Assembly (NCBI GenBank): GCA_017625465.1
Contig: JAGAKS010000016.1
Coordinates: 1-64,000, forward strand
From: Clostridia bacterium
Lineage (GTDB): Bacteria > Bacillota > Clostridia > TANB77 > CAG-508
Direction of reading: 5' to 3'
DNA length: 64,000 nucleotides
Positions 52,818 through 60,059 of this stretch are shown here, piece by piece (position 1 is the first letter of the stretch; every line of letters starts with the position of its first letter). The notes under the pieces are model-generated. The model saw only the letters and a list, made by a program, of their open reading frames with translations. It ran no database searches and was not told where the DNA came from. Made by a program: the position numbers and the translations under genes.

Positions 52818-53600
52818 CTACTCGCTTTCTAATAAGTAATTTTTTCTATCAAAATTATATGTTGGTATTGGATTTCTTTTATGTTTTGAAGTTTCGTACT
52901 TCTTTAAAATAATTTCTTTTGCAGATTTATCTTCTATATCTCCTTTTTCAATCATATCTGCGATTTGAACATATTTTACTCCTAATTTTTCTTCATCAGT
53001 TTGTCCGCCTAAACCATCATTTGGTGCTTTTTTTATTATACTATCTGGTACACCTAAATATTCTCCAATTTTGAATACTTCTGGTACAGTAAAGTTTGCA
53101 ATAGGATTAAAATCTGCTGCACTATCTCCCCATTTTGTTGTATAACCTACCATTCCTTCACACAAATTTCCAGTTCCTATTACTAAATATCCTAAACTTT
53201 GTGCAATGCTATATAATGTAATCATTCTCATTCTTGGTTTCATATTAATTTTTGCTTCTCTAGTTAATTCAGGTGCTCCAACTTTAGGAATTTGTTCATT
53301 TATGTTTTTTTCAAACTCTGTATAAGTAGAAGTTAAATCAATTCTAATAAATTTTACTCCAAATTTTTCTGCACATTCTTTTGCATCATCAAAATCTGAA
53401 GCAATAGAGTTACAAGGCATAGATACTGCAACTACTTTATCTTTTCCTAAAGCCTTTATAGCCATCGCTAAAACTGTAGCAGAATCTTTTCCACCGCTTA
53501 AACCTACAATTACACCATTTGCATTAGATTTTTTTACATAATCTGCAATCCAATCTATTGCGCCATTCATTTCTTCTTTCAATTTTTCTTCACTTAACAT
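52818..53600 (-). CDS. nadE: NH3-dependent NAD synthetase
   Basis: A 260-residue ATP pyrophosphatase that amidates nicotinate adenine dinucleotide. P-loop GVIVGLSGGKDSATVLAMA, VIGTGNLCEGMVGYTTKWGD and PNDGLGGQTDEEKLG are diagnostic. There is no glutaminase domain, so ammonia is the donor. Between nadD (one base upstream) and pncB. Confidence 0.96.
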   Translation of the reverse strand: MLSEEKLKEEMNGAIDWIADYVKKSNANGVIVGLSGGKDSATVLAMAIKALGKDKVVAVSMPCNSIASDFDDAKECAEKFGVKFIRIDLTSTYTEFEKNINEQIPKVGAPELTREAKINMKPRMRMITLYSIAQSLGYLVIGTGNLCEGMVGYTTKWGDSAADFNPIANFTVPEVFKIGEYLGVPDSIIKKAPNDGLGGQTDEEKLGVKYVQIADMIEKGDIEDKSAKEIILKKYETSKHKRNPIPTYNFDRKNYLLESE

Positions 53601-53601
53601 T

Positions 53602-54210
53602 TCACATCACCTCATATAATTTATTTCCTTTTATATATCTATATACCTCATCAGGTATTAAATATCTTATGCTCTTACCTCTTCTAATTTTATCTCGTAC
53701 AAAAGTGGAGCTTAGATTGCTTCTAATGTTTTCTTTTACCTTAATAAAAGAGGATTTATTTGCACTTAAAAACGGATTTAAAGCAATTATATCATCCATA
53801 TTATCTTCATCACGTTCAAGCACTAGAATCTTGAAATTTCTAACAATTTGCTCAGCTTCATGCCAAGTATCAAATTCTCTTAAATTATCTGTTCCAGTAG
53901 TGAATACTATTTCGTTATTAGGATATTGTTTTTGTAAAATATTTAAAGTTTCTATTGTATATAAAGGCCTATCACTTTTAAGTTCAATATCTGATACTTC
54001 AAAATTTTCATTTTGCTCACATACTAATTTAAGCATATTATATCTATGTTCATTAGAAAGTAATGCTTCTGATTTTTGATATTTTGAATTGACTGGCACA
54101 AAAATAATTTTTTCTACATTTTCATATTCATTTACTATTTGCTCCGCAAGCGAAAAATGTGAATTAAGTGGCGGATTAAAAGCACCACCAAACACTATTA
54201 TTTTTTTCAT
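53602..54210 (-). CDS. nadD: Nicotinate-nucleotide adenylyltransferase
   Basis: A 202-residue nucleotidyltransferase that joins NaMN and ATP to NaAD. Motifs: VFGGAFNPPLNSHFSLAEQI (the usual GxxxPxHxGH is changed to GxxNPPLNSHF), FVPVNSKYQKSEALL, TGTDNLREFDTWHEAEQI, and SSTFVRDKIRRGKSIRYLIP. First gene of the NAD operon. A second, shorter relative is at 61.7 kb. Confidence 0.92.
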   Translation of the reverse strand: MKKIIVFGGAFNPPLNSHFSLAEQIVNEYENVEKIIFVPVNSKYQKSEALLSNEHRYNMLKLVCEQNENFEVSDIELKSDRPLYTIETLNILQKQYPNNEIVFTTGTDNLREFDTWHEAEQIVRNFKILVLERDEDNMDDIIALNPFLSANKSSFIKVKENIRSNLSSTFVRDKIRRGKSIRYLIPDEVYRYIKGNKLYEVM

Positions 54211-54300
54211 AATATTTCTCCTTAAAATACTAAGTTATTTTATCACAAATAAAATCAAAAATAAATCATTTTATTAAAAAATATTACTTATTACAAAGCA

Positions 54301-54328
54301 AAAAAAGCTAGATTAAATCTAGCTTTTT
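54301..54328 (-). terminator. Terminator after rpmE
   Basis: Stem AAAAAAGCTAGAT / ATCTAGCTTTTT with a TAA loop, two bases behind the rpmE stop. The minus strand ends in TTTTTTGCTTTG. Confidence 0.9.
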
Positions 54329-54330
54329 CT

Positions 54331-54531
54331 TTAGGCAATACCATATTTTTTCTTAAACTTATCTGCTCTACCACCAGTTGTGTTTTGTTTTAAGCTTCCT
54401 GTCCAGAATGGATGACATTTTGAACAAACATCAACTTTCATTTCTGGTTTTGTAGAGTTTGTTTCTATAACATTTCCACAAGCACATATTATTTTTGAAG
54501 CTGTATAATTTGGATGTATTCCTTCTCTCAT
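54331..54531 (-). CDS. rpmE: Ribosomal protein L31, zinc-binding type
   Basis: A 66-residue large-subunit protein. [19 protein letters not shown], then [13 protein letters not shown] and [12 protein letters not shown] are typical. Two CxC/CxxC pairs (CAC and CSKC) show the zinc form, which doubles as a zinc store. Own terminator directly behind. Its leader has GAGGTGA. Confidence 0.97.
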   Translation of the reverse strand: MREGIHPNYTASKIICACGNVIETNSTKPEMKVDVCSKCHPFWTGSLKQNTTGGRADKFKKKYGIA

Positions 54532-54611
54532 GTAACTTCACCTCTTTCTTCAATATCTAAACAATCTTATTTATAATAACATATTTAAAATTATATTGCA
54601 AGTACTTTATT

Positions 54612-54995
54612 TTAATTTCCCATAAGTTCTGAAAAACCTGAACTATTAAACATACGATCCATAAAGTTTTCTTCTTGTTCTTCAGTATTTTCTGAAACTT
54701 CTTCATTATTTATATTTTCTTCTTCAATATTTTCTTCAACATTAACTTGTTCCTCTGTTTGCTCTACAACTGGTGCTGTTTCTACTACATTATAATTAGT
54801 AACACTATTAACAGGTTTTGTAACAACAGGTTGTTCATCAGTAATATTTAATAATTCTTTAACATTAACTCCTTCTTGTTGTGAAGCAATAACTTTTTCT
54901 AAAGAAATTCTATTAACTAATTTTACTGTAATATTAAACAAACAAGCGATTATACATATTGCTAACAATAATTTTTTCCAAATCTTAGGTAACAT
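54612..54995 (-). CDS. Small membrane protein with acidic tail, unknown
   Basis: A 127-residue protein: N-terminal membrane helix (KKLLLAICIIACLFNITVKL), then a Val/Pro segment and a very acidic, Glu/Asn-rich stretch (about 75-112), ending FMDRMFNSSGFSELMGN. No family recognised. Ribosome binding site GGGG. Lies between rpmE and the DUF3298-like gene, possibly co-transcribed with the latter. Confidence 0.6.
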   Translation of the reverse strand: MLPKIWKKLLLAICIIACLFNITVKLVNRISLEKVIASQQEGVNVKELLNITDEQPVVTKPVNSVTNYNVVETAPVVEQTEEQVNVEENIEEENINNEEVSENTEEQEENFMDRMFNSSGFSELMGN

Positions 54996-55095
54996 ATTTT
55001 TCCCCTTTCACAATAGCAATCAATCACTATATATTATACTACTTTTTAGCAAAAAGTCAAGCATTTTGCAATTTTTTGACCTTTTACTACTACTC

Positions 55096-56514
55096 TTATA
55101 ATTCAGAAAAATTTCCTTCTCTGTCTTCTTTAGTATATATATTTTCTGTTTCTTCTCCAGATAAATAATCTGCTTTATGCAACATAAATTCTTCATAAAA
55201 TTCAACATTTTCATCTGTAAAGGAAAAGTCATAACACCATAATTCAACGCTATCTTGCATTCTAGCTTTAGCAATAATGTTATCTTTATTTTCCTTAAAA
55301 TAAGTTAAATCTGTTTCTGTAATTATACCATCACATTGATAAAATTTTTCAGCTGCCTCTTCATCAGTTTCATAATAATATATAACAGAAGCTAAATATG
55401 CTTTATCTGGATTTTGAGTAGCAATATCATAATAATATTGCAATTTTTCATCTATTTTATCTTGTACAACTTTTTTTACATCCTGATTTGTTTTTTCACT
55501 ATTAGGGTATGCAATAATTTCATAATAAAAATTATTGCCTCTCATATTTTCAATTTCAAAACAATCTGTTATATGAAAATTAGTAAATGCATAAAATTCT
55601 TTTTGTAAACTACTATCTAAATATAAATCCTTTGCAAGAAAATTTGTATAAATAGCAATTTCTTTAGCATATTTTGACATATCTATTTCAAATTCAAAAT
55701 CATCGATAATTCCATAAATATCACTTGTTGAAAAATAAAAATCTATATTCGGATTACTATTAAATTTTACCATTTTTTTGAAAGTTTGATTTTCAATTTT
55801 TCCATAATCTACTTTGTCCAAATCCATATAAGCATCATCACTGTTAAAAGCATATTCCCAAGCGTATTTTTCATAAATCGAATTGCTAACAATAGTTTTT
55901 ATTCCTGCATCTTTCCAAAATAAATCTTCAAATTTTATTCTTTGACCATTATCTAATCTGTAATTTAAACCCAAAGTTTGATTTTCTATTTCTGAATTTT
56001 CACTTGACACTAAGCAATAATAACATGAAACAGATAAAACATCTGAAAAATTTCCAATTACATTTACTGAAATAGAAATTCTATCGAACTCTGGTCTTTG
56101 TGGTAATATTTTTTTAAATTCTTCTACCTTGTTTCGTATATCAGCATTTATTTTATTTTGAACAGCAGTATTTTTTAGTCCTGAAATTTGTTCATAAGAA
56201 ATATAGTATTCATATAAAGGGTCACCAATTTCAAAGGTTTGTAAAATTTTTCCTTCGTTTTGTATTATCTCCTCAGTTTCTATTGTATTTGTATAAAACT
56301 TTTTACCAATTTCAAGACTTTCTGAATTGTTTTGTTTATTAGAAGTATTATATGTAGAGCTATATTTTCTAAGTTTTAAAGTATTAAATATACAAGCAGT
56401 AGTTACAGCAAAACATATAATTGCAAAGATTATTAAAAAATATAAAGTTCTTTTGGCATTATTTTTTGATAACTTATTTCTGTTTTTTCTGCCAGCACTA
56501 CTTAACTGGGACAT
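55096..56514 (-). CDS. Membrane-anchored DUF4163/DUF3298-like protein
   Basis: A 472-residue protein with a short basic cytosolic N-terminus, one membrane helix (about 22-45), and a large extracellular part. The segment QNKINADIRNKVEEFKKI, VSCYYCLVSSENSEIENQ and LNYRLDNGQRIKFEDLFWK follow the DUF4163-DUF3298 pattern known from RsiV anti-sigma factors and PdaC. The C-terminal third looks like a second related unit. No sigma factor gene is adjacent. I chose the ATG at 56514 with AAAGGAGG six bases upstream; it overlaps the end of the PstS-like gene by 17 bases, so the two are coupled and likely act together. Confidence 0.7.
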   Translation of the reverse strand: MSQLSSAGRKNRNKLSKNNAKRTLYFLIIFAIICFAVTTACIFNTLKLRKYSSTYNTSNKQNNSESLEIGKKFYTNTIETEEIIQNEGKILQTFEIGDPLYEYYISYEQISGLKNTAVQNKINADIRNKVEEFKKILPQRPEFDRISISVNVIGNFSDVLSVSCYYCLVSSENSEIENQTLGLNYRLDNGQRIKFEDLFWKDAGIKTIVSNSIYEKYAWEYAFNSDDAYMDLDKVDYGKIENQTFKKMVKFNSNPNIDFYFSTSDIYGIIDDFEFEIDMSKYAKEIAIYTNFLAKDLYLDSSLQKEFYAFTNFHITDCFEIENMRGNNFYYEIIAYPNSEKTNQDVKKVVQDKIDEKLQYYYDIATQNPDKAYLASVIYYYETDEEAAEKFYQCDGIITETDLTYFKENKDNIIAKARMQDSVELWCYDFSFTDENVEFYEEFMLHKADYLSGEETENIYTKEDREGNFSEL

Positions 56515-57457
56515 AACCTGCCTCCTTTGCAACAGCTTGACCTCTAGTTGATAGCATTGCATCTACCAATTTTCTGGTATTACTATCTTTTGGCTCATTT
56601 TTATTGATTACAATATAATAAGCTGTTTCTAAAGGATAAGTATCATTCTTTATTGTTTCGTAATTTGGAGCTACTCCATCAACTTCCAAAAGTCTTATTC
56701 TATCTGCTACTTCTTTATCCATATCATCATACATAGTAGTAGCATAATAATAATATGAATAACCAATTGAATTTTCGCCATTATCATAACTTGATACTAA
56801 ATTAATAATTTCAAACATAGTCTCAATTAAATCTTCTTTTGGTGGTTGCATTATCTTTTTATCTTTCATAACTAGGGAATACATTCCAGTTTGACTTCCA
56901 GAGTTTTCTGGTCGTTGGAAAGCTCTAATGGCACTATCATTTCCACCTACTTCCTTCCAGTTTTTAATTTCTCCAGTATATATTTTTTGAATTTGTTCTA
57001 AGCTCAAACTTTTAACCGGATTTTTTTCATTTACATAAAAAACAAAACCTTCTTTTACTACTGGAATAACTTCAAGTTCAACTTCTGCTTCTTCAGCAAG
57101 TTTTAATTCTTCCTCACTCGGTTCTGTAACAACAATTAAATCTACTTCATCATTAATTAATCTAACATAACCTGGATGAGTATTTGTATAATCTAATTCT
57201 TCTTCACTTGGTAAAGTTCCTGTAAAATTTTTAATAAAAGCATCTGTAAGTGGTTGAGTTGCAAGTGAAGCATCTACCTTTGGATAATCTTCTAAAGAAA
57301 AAATCGGATTTGTAGATACTGAATGTGAAGATAAATCTTGTTCTACTCTATTTTGCTCATCTTCAAGATCTATTACATAATTATATGCTCCCAAACATAC
57401 AAAAACTATAATAGCCATAATTATTATAGTTCCAAATATTGATAAAAATTTTTTCAT
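56498..57457 (-). CDS. PstS-like phosphate-binding family protein
   Basis: A 319-residue protein with an N-terminal membrane anchor (about 4-26; no clear lipobox) and a PBP domain of the PstS type (PF12849): DASLATQPLTDAFIKNFTG, EGFVFYVNEKNPVKSLSLEQ, IYTGEIKNWKEVGG, RPENSGSQTGMYSLVM, STRGQAVAKEAGYVPV. PstS delivers phosphate to the Pst transporter, but no pstCAB or phoU is nearby, so it may have another ligand or a sensory role. I chose the ATG at 57457 with AGAGGT five bases before it. First gene of a pair with the DUF3298-like protein. Confidence 0.8.
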   Translation of the reverse strand: MKKFLSIFGTIIIMAIIVFVCLGAYNYVIDLEDEQNRVEQDLSSHSVSTNPIFSLEDYPKVDASLATQPLTDAFIKNFTGTLPSEEELDYTNTHPGYVRLINDEVDLIVVTEPSEEELKLAEEAEVELEVIPVVKEGFVFYVNEKNPVKSLSLEQIQKIYTGEIKNWKEVGGNDSAIRAFQRPENSGSQTGMYSLVMKDKKIMQPPKEDLIETMFEIINLVSSYDNGENSIGYSYYYYATTMYDDMDKEVADRIRLLEVDGVAPNYETIKNDTYPLETAYYIVINKNEPKDSNTRKLVDAMLSTRGQAVAKEAGYVPVK

Positions 57458-57488
57458 AAAATACCTCTTTTTAAATAATTTCAATAAT

Positions 57489-57517
57489 ATCTTATCATTA
57501 CTATATATTCTTTTCAA
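57489..57517 (-). promoter_or_regulatory. Sigma-A promoter of the PstS-like gene
   Basis: Minus strand -35 TTGAAA, 17-base spacer, -10 TAAGAT, about 32 bases before the ATG. No Pho box recognised. Confidence 0.6.
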
Positions 57518-57632
57518 TATAAACTATAAAATTCTCTTTCAATTATTTTTGTCAAAAAACTTGCTTTTTTTTTCCAACTATGGTAAACTATAAAATAGTC
57601 AGTTTATTTAAATAAATGGAGGTGCTTAAGAT

Positions 57633-57833
57633 ATGGCAAAATGCGCATTTTGTGATAAAGAAACAACATTTGGAAAACAACTTAGTATTACACGTTCACA
57701 TATTAGTAAAAGATCTACTAGAACAGTAAAACCAAATTTAAGAACTGTTAAAGCAATCATTAATGGAGAGCCAAAAAAAGTAACAGTTTGTGCTAAATGT
57801 TTACGTTCTGGTAAAGTTCAAAGAGCAAACTAA
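57633..57833 (+). CDS. rpmB: Ribosomal protein L28, zinc-binding type
   Basis: A 66-residue large-subunit protein: MAKCAFCDKETTFGKQ, RSTRTVKPNLRTVKA, TVCAKCLRSGKVQRA. The CAFC and CAKC pairs bind zinc. GGAGGTG ribosome binding site and a strong terminator. Possible extended -10 (TGGTAAACT) with TTGCTT 17 bases upstream in the gap. Confidence 0.97.
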   Translation: MAKCAFCDKETTFGKQLSITRSHISKRSTRTVKPNLRTVKAIINGEPKKVTVCAKCLRSGKVQRAN

Positions 57834-57844
57834 TAAAAAACTGC

Positions 57845-57875
57845 AAGGGTTAATCTTTAAGATTAACCCTTTTTT
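57845..57875 (+). terminator. Terminator after rpmB
   Basis: Thirteen-base perfect stem AAGGGTTAATCTT / AAGATTAACCCTT with a one-base loop, followed by TTTTTTC, six bases behind the stop region of rpmB. Confidence 0.92.
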
Positions 57876-57880
57876 CTATC

Positions 57881-57958
57881 TTATGTATTTTTAACACCAA
57901 ATATAAATTTGACTATTCCTCTAAAACATTTTGGAACTTTTTTAACTACTATTGTCAT
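57881..57958 (-). CDS. spoVM: Stage V sporulation protein SpoVM, 25 residues
   Basis: A 25-codon gene with GGAGGGG ribosome binding site. The product MTIVVKKVPKCF...GIVKFIFGVK has the pattern of SpoVM (B. subtilis MKFYTIKLPKFLGGIV): N-terminal strand-like part, a Pro, then an amphipathic helix with Gly-Ile-Val and a C-terminal basic end. SpoVM inserts into the curved outer forespore membrane, anchors SpoIVA and starts coat assembly. Pro9 of the B. subtilis protein aligns with the Pro here. It lies 15 bases behind a 52-codon membrane protein gene, in one operon. Its end is next to the rpmB terminator. Confidence 0.85.
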   Translation of the reverse strand: MTIVVKKVPKCFRGIVKFIFGVKNT

Positions 57959-57973
57959 TTTCTTTCCCCTCCT

Positions 57974-58132
57974 CTATTTTCCACATAAAACACTTATTCC
58001 ACCTATAATAAGTCCGATGCCTATGATAAAAAACCATGCAGTCAAAGGAAGAAAAAGTACTAAAATTATTCCAAGCCCTAATCCCATCATGCAACCAGAT
58101 AGAATTCTTTTCTTTCTATAACAACATATCAT
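57974..58132 (-). CDS. 52-residue membrane protein upstream of spoVM
   Basis: A 52-codon gene with an excellent AAAGGAGG ribosome binding site. The product starts MICCYRKKRILSGC and is followed by two glycine-rich membrane segments (LGLGIILVLFLPLTAWFFII and IGIGLIIGGISVLCGK). Two Cys pairs at the ends of the helices are notable. No family recognised. Its stop almost touches the spoVM ribosome binding site, so it is co-transcribed with spoVM and may act in forespore membranes; this is inference from position. Confidence 0.65.
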   Translation of the reverse strand: MICCYRKKRILSGCMMGLGLGIILVLFLPLTAWFFIIGIGLIIGGISVLCGK

Positions 58133-58165
58133 ACATTTTCCTCCTTTATAATATAATATTATTAT

Positions 58166-58182
58166 TTCACAAATTATGTGAA
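58166..58182. promoter_or_regulatory. Palindrome between the spoVM operon and smpB
   Basis: Perfect TTCACA-AATTA-TGTGAA in the divergent promoter region, eight bases upstream of the smpB -35 box. It is a plausible site for a dimeric regulator of either side; no regulator is known. Confidence 0.45.
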
Positions 58183-58189
58183 CAAAAAA

Positions 58190-58218
58190 TTGAATTTATT
58201 TTTGTTTTGTATTATAAT
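58190..58218 (+). promoter_or_regulatory. Sigma-A promoter of smpB
   Basis: -35 TTGAAT, 17-base spacer, -10 TATAAT, about 30 bases before the ATG. Confidence 0.75.
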
Positions 58219-58248
58219 ATGAATAGTTTAATTGAAAGGATTACATTT

Positions 58249-58698
58249 ATGGATAAATTAATTGCAAAAAATCCAACTGCTTATCACAATTATGATATAA
58301 CAGATAAAATTGAAGCTGGAATTGTTCTAAGTGGTACAGAAATCAAATCTATAAGAAATGGAAAAATAAATATAAAAGATACCTATGTTAATATAAAAAA
58401 TGGAGAGGCTTTTGTTTATGGAATGCATATTAGCCCTTATGAATTTGGAAATAGATTCAATCTAGATCCACTTCGTACTAGAAAGCTATTACTAAACCGT
58501 AGAGAAATCGATAAACTATATGGAATGATTCAACAAAAAAGTGTTTCTCTTGTACCTATTTCAATGTACTTCAAAGGCAATAAAGTAAAACTTGAAATCG
58601 GTATTGGAAAAGGTAAAAAATTATACGATAAACGTGAAGATTTAGCAAAAAAAGATGCCGAAATGAAAATAAAAAGAGCTTTAAAAAATAATTATTAA
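58249..58698 (+). CDS. smpB: SsrA-binding protein SmpB
   Basis: A 149-residue RNA-binding protein that brings tmRNA to stalled ribosomes. KNPTAYHNYDITDKIEAGIV, LSGTEIKSIRNGKINIKDTY, HISPYEFGNRFNLDPLRTRK, KLEIGIGKGKKLYDKRED are family marks; the basic C-terminal tail is present. I chose the ATG at 58249 with AAAGGA eight bases upstream; the frame is open further upstream but lies in the divergent gene. No ssrA tmRNA gene is visible nearby. Confidence 0.97.
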   Translation: MDKLIAKNPTAYHNYDITDKIEAGIVLSGTEIKSIRNGKINIKDTYVNIKNGEAFVYGMHISPYEFGNRFNLDPLRTRKLLLNRREIDKLYGMIQQKSVSLVPISMYFKGNKVKLEIGIGKGKKLYDKREDLAKKDAEMKIKRALKNNY

Positions 58699-58702
58699 AA
58701 AA

Positions 58703-58726
58703 ATGCCCTACTTTCAAGTAGGGCAT
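58703..58726. terminator. Terminator shared by smpB and fba
   Basis: Eleven-base stem ATGCCCTACTT / AAGTAGGGCAT with a two-base loop. On the minus strand TTTTTTTAA follows, so it is strongest for leftward fba; on the plus strand the T-run is weak. Confidence 0.88.
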
Positions 58727-58734
58727 TAACTTTG

Positions 58735-59664
58735 CTAAGCTTTATTTGCTGAACAAAATACATCTTTAATTTTATGAGAAACTGTTTTTGTAATTTCTTC
58801 TCTTGCTGCACCTAAGTATTTTCTAGGATCAAAAACTGATGGATCATCATTAAATACTTTTCTAATTTGAGCTGTCATGGCTAATCTTAAATCTGTATCT
58901 ACATTTATTTTTGATACACCTGTTTCTCCTGCTTGTTTTAACATTTCATCTGGGCAACCTTTTGCTCCAGGAATGTTTCCACCGTTACTATTACACATAT
59001 CTACTAATTCTGGAATAACTGAAGATGCTCCATGTAATACTATTGGTGTATTTGGCAATTTTTCTTTTACTTTAGCTAAGATATCAAATCTTAATCTTGC
59101 ATCTCCTTTGAATTTATAAGCGCCATGACTTGTACCAATTGCAATTGCTAAAGAATCACATCCTGTTCTTTCAACAAATTCTTTGGCTTGGTCAGGATCA
59201 GTATATCTAGCATCATCGGCTGAAACATTAACATCATCTTCAACTCCTGCTAATTTTCCAAGTTCTGCTTCTACAACAACACCTTTTGAATGAGCATATT
59301 CAACTACTTGTTTTGTAATTGCAACATTCTCTTCAAAATCATATTTTGAACCATCTATCATAACAGATGTAAAACCAGCATCTATACATTTTTTACAAGT
59401 TTCAAAATCTGGTCCATGGTCTAAATGTAAAGCAATTGGAATAGTAGTTGTTTGAACTGCTGCTTCAACCATTTTTAATAAGTATTCCATTCTTGCATAT
59501 TTAATAGCACTTGATGATACTTGTAAAATTACTGGTGATTTAGCTTCTTCAGCTGCATCTGTAATTGCTTGGATAAACTCCATATTATTTATGTTAAAAG
59601 CTCCTATTGCAAAATGTTCTTTCATTGATTTTTCAAACATTTCTTTAGTTGTTACTAATGGCAT
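58735..59664 (-). CDS. fba: Class II fructose-bisphosphate aldolase
   Basis: A 309-residue zinc enzyme of glycolysis. HFAIGAFNINNMEFIQAI, the metal His in IALHLDHGPDFETCKKC, MIDGSKYDFEENVAITKQVV, EAELGKLAGVEDDV, LAIAIGTSHGAYKF, LHGASSVIPE and KINVDTDLRLAMTAQIR are typical. Own strong promoter and terminator, in line with high expression. Confidence 0.97.
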   Translation of the reverse strand: MPLVTTKEMFEKSMKEHFAIGAFNINNMEFIQAITDAAEEAKSPVILQVSSSAIKYARMEYLLKMVEAAVQTTTIPIALHLDHGPDFETCKKCIDAGFTSVMIDGSKYDFEENVAITKQVVEYAHSKGVVVEAELGKLAGVEDDVNVSADDARYTDPDQAKEFVERTGCDSLAIAIGTSHGAYKFKGDARLRFDILAKVKEKLPNTPIVLHGASSVIPELVDMCNSNGGNIPGAKGCPDEMLKQAGETGVSKINVDTDLRLAMTAQIRKVFNDDPSVFDPRKYLGAAREEITKTVSHKIKDVFCSANKA

Positions 59665-59703
59665 AATAAATTCCTCCTTTTGCCTTCTTATTATTACAAG
59701 CTT

Positions 59704-59732
59704 ATTGTATGTCTTTTTTTTATTTGTGTCAA
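59704..59732 (-). promoter_or_regulatory. Strong sigma-A promoter of fba
   Basis: Minus strand consensus -35 TTGACA, 17-base spacer, -10 TACAAT, about 39 bases before the ATG; GGAGGAA ribosome binding site. Confidence 0.88.
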
Positions 59733-59781
59733 GAATAACATTATTATTTCATTTAAAATTCACAAGCTTAACATATAAAAA

Positions 59782-59804
59782 AGCCTGAAAATAAATTTCA
59801 GGCT
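59782..59804 (-). terminator. Terminator after the DUF1540 gene
   Basis: Nine-base stem AGCCTGAAA / TTTCAGGCT, five-base loop, followed on the minus strand by TTTTTTATATG. Confidence 0.9.
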
Positions 59805-59816
59805 CTTTCATCTGTG

Positions 59817-59975
59817 CTAATTTCTGCACTCATAACTTCCACATTTTGATTCATCTGGTAGTCCACTTGAGCAATTTTCACAAGCACACACATCTATCTG
59901 AGGTAAACTGCAAGTAGAATTTTTTTCATTATACTTACAACTACATACTGTACAATTAATTCTTTGTGTTCCCAT
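59817..59975 (-). CDS. Small cysteine-rich DUF1540 protein, 52 residues
   Basis: A 52-codon gene with GGAGGGAAAC ribosome binding site. MGTQRINCTVCSCKYNEKN, then CSLPQIDVCACENC and a closing CGSYECRN hold nine Cys. The C-x-V-x-x-C-x-YN-x-C-x-L/A-x-I-V pattern is that of DUF1540, found in small Clostridial proteins of unknown function, often regarded as metal-binding and linked to spores. A leader hairpin AGTAAG-TTTC-CTTACT (60000-60015) lies about 25 bases before the start. Confidence 0.85.
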   Translation of the reverse strand: MGTQRINCTVCSCKYNEKNSTCSLPQIDVCACENCSSGLPDESKCGSYECRN

Positions 59976-60059
59976 TTTGTTTCCCTCCTAATAAATTTAA
60001 GTAAGTTTCCTTACTCTAATTTTATTATGTGCAGAAAAACTTTTTTAATACATCTACTT

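Noticed and set aside
54996..55095. Possible terminator behind the DUF3298-like gene (GTCAA / TTGAC with inner GCA/TGC)
   Set aside because: The stem is interrupted by bulges and short; I could not support it well enough to list it as a feature.
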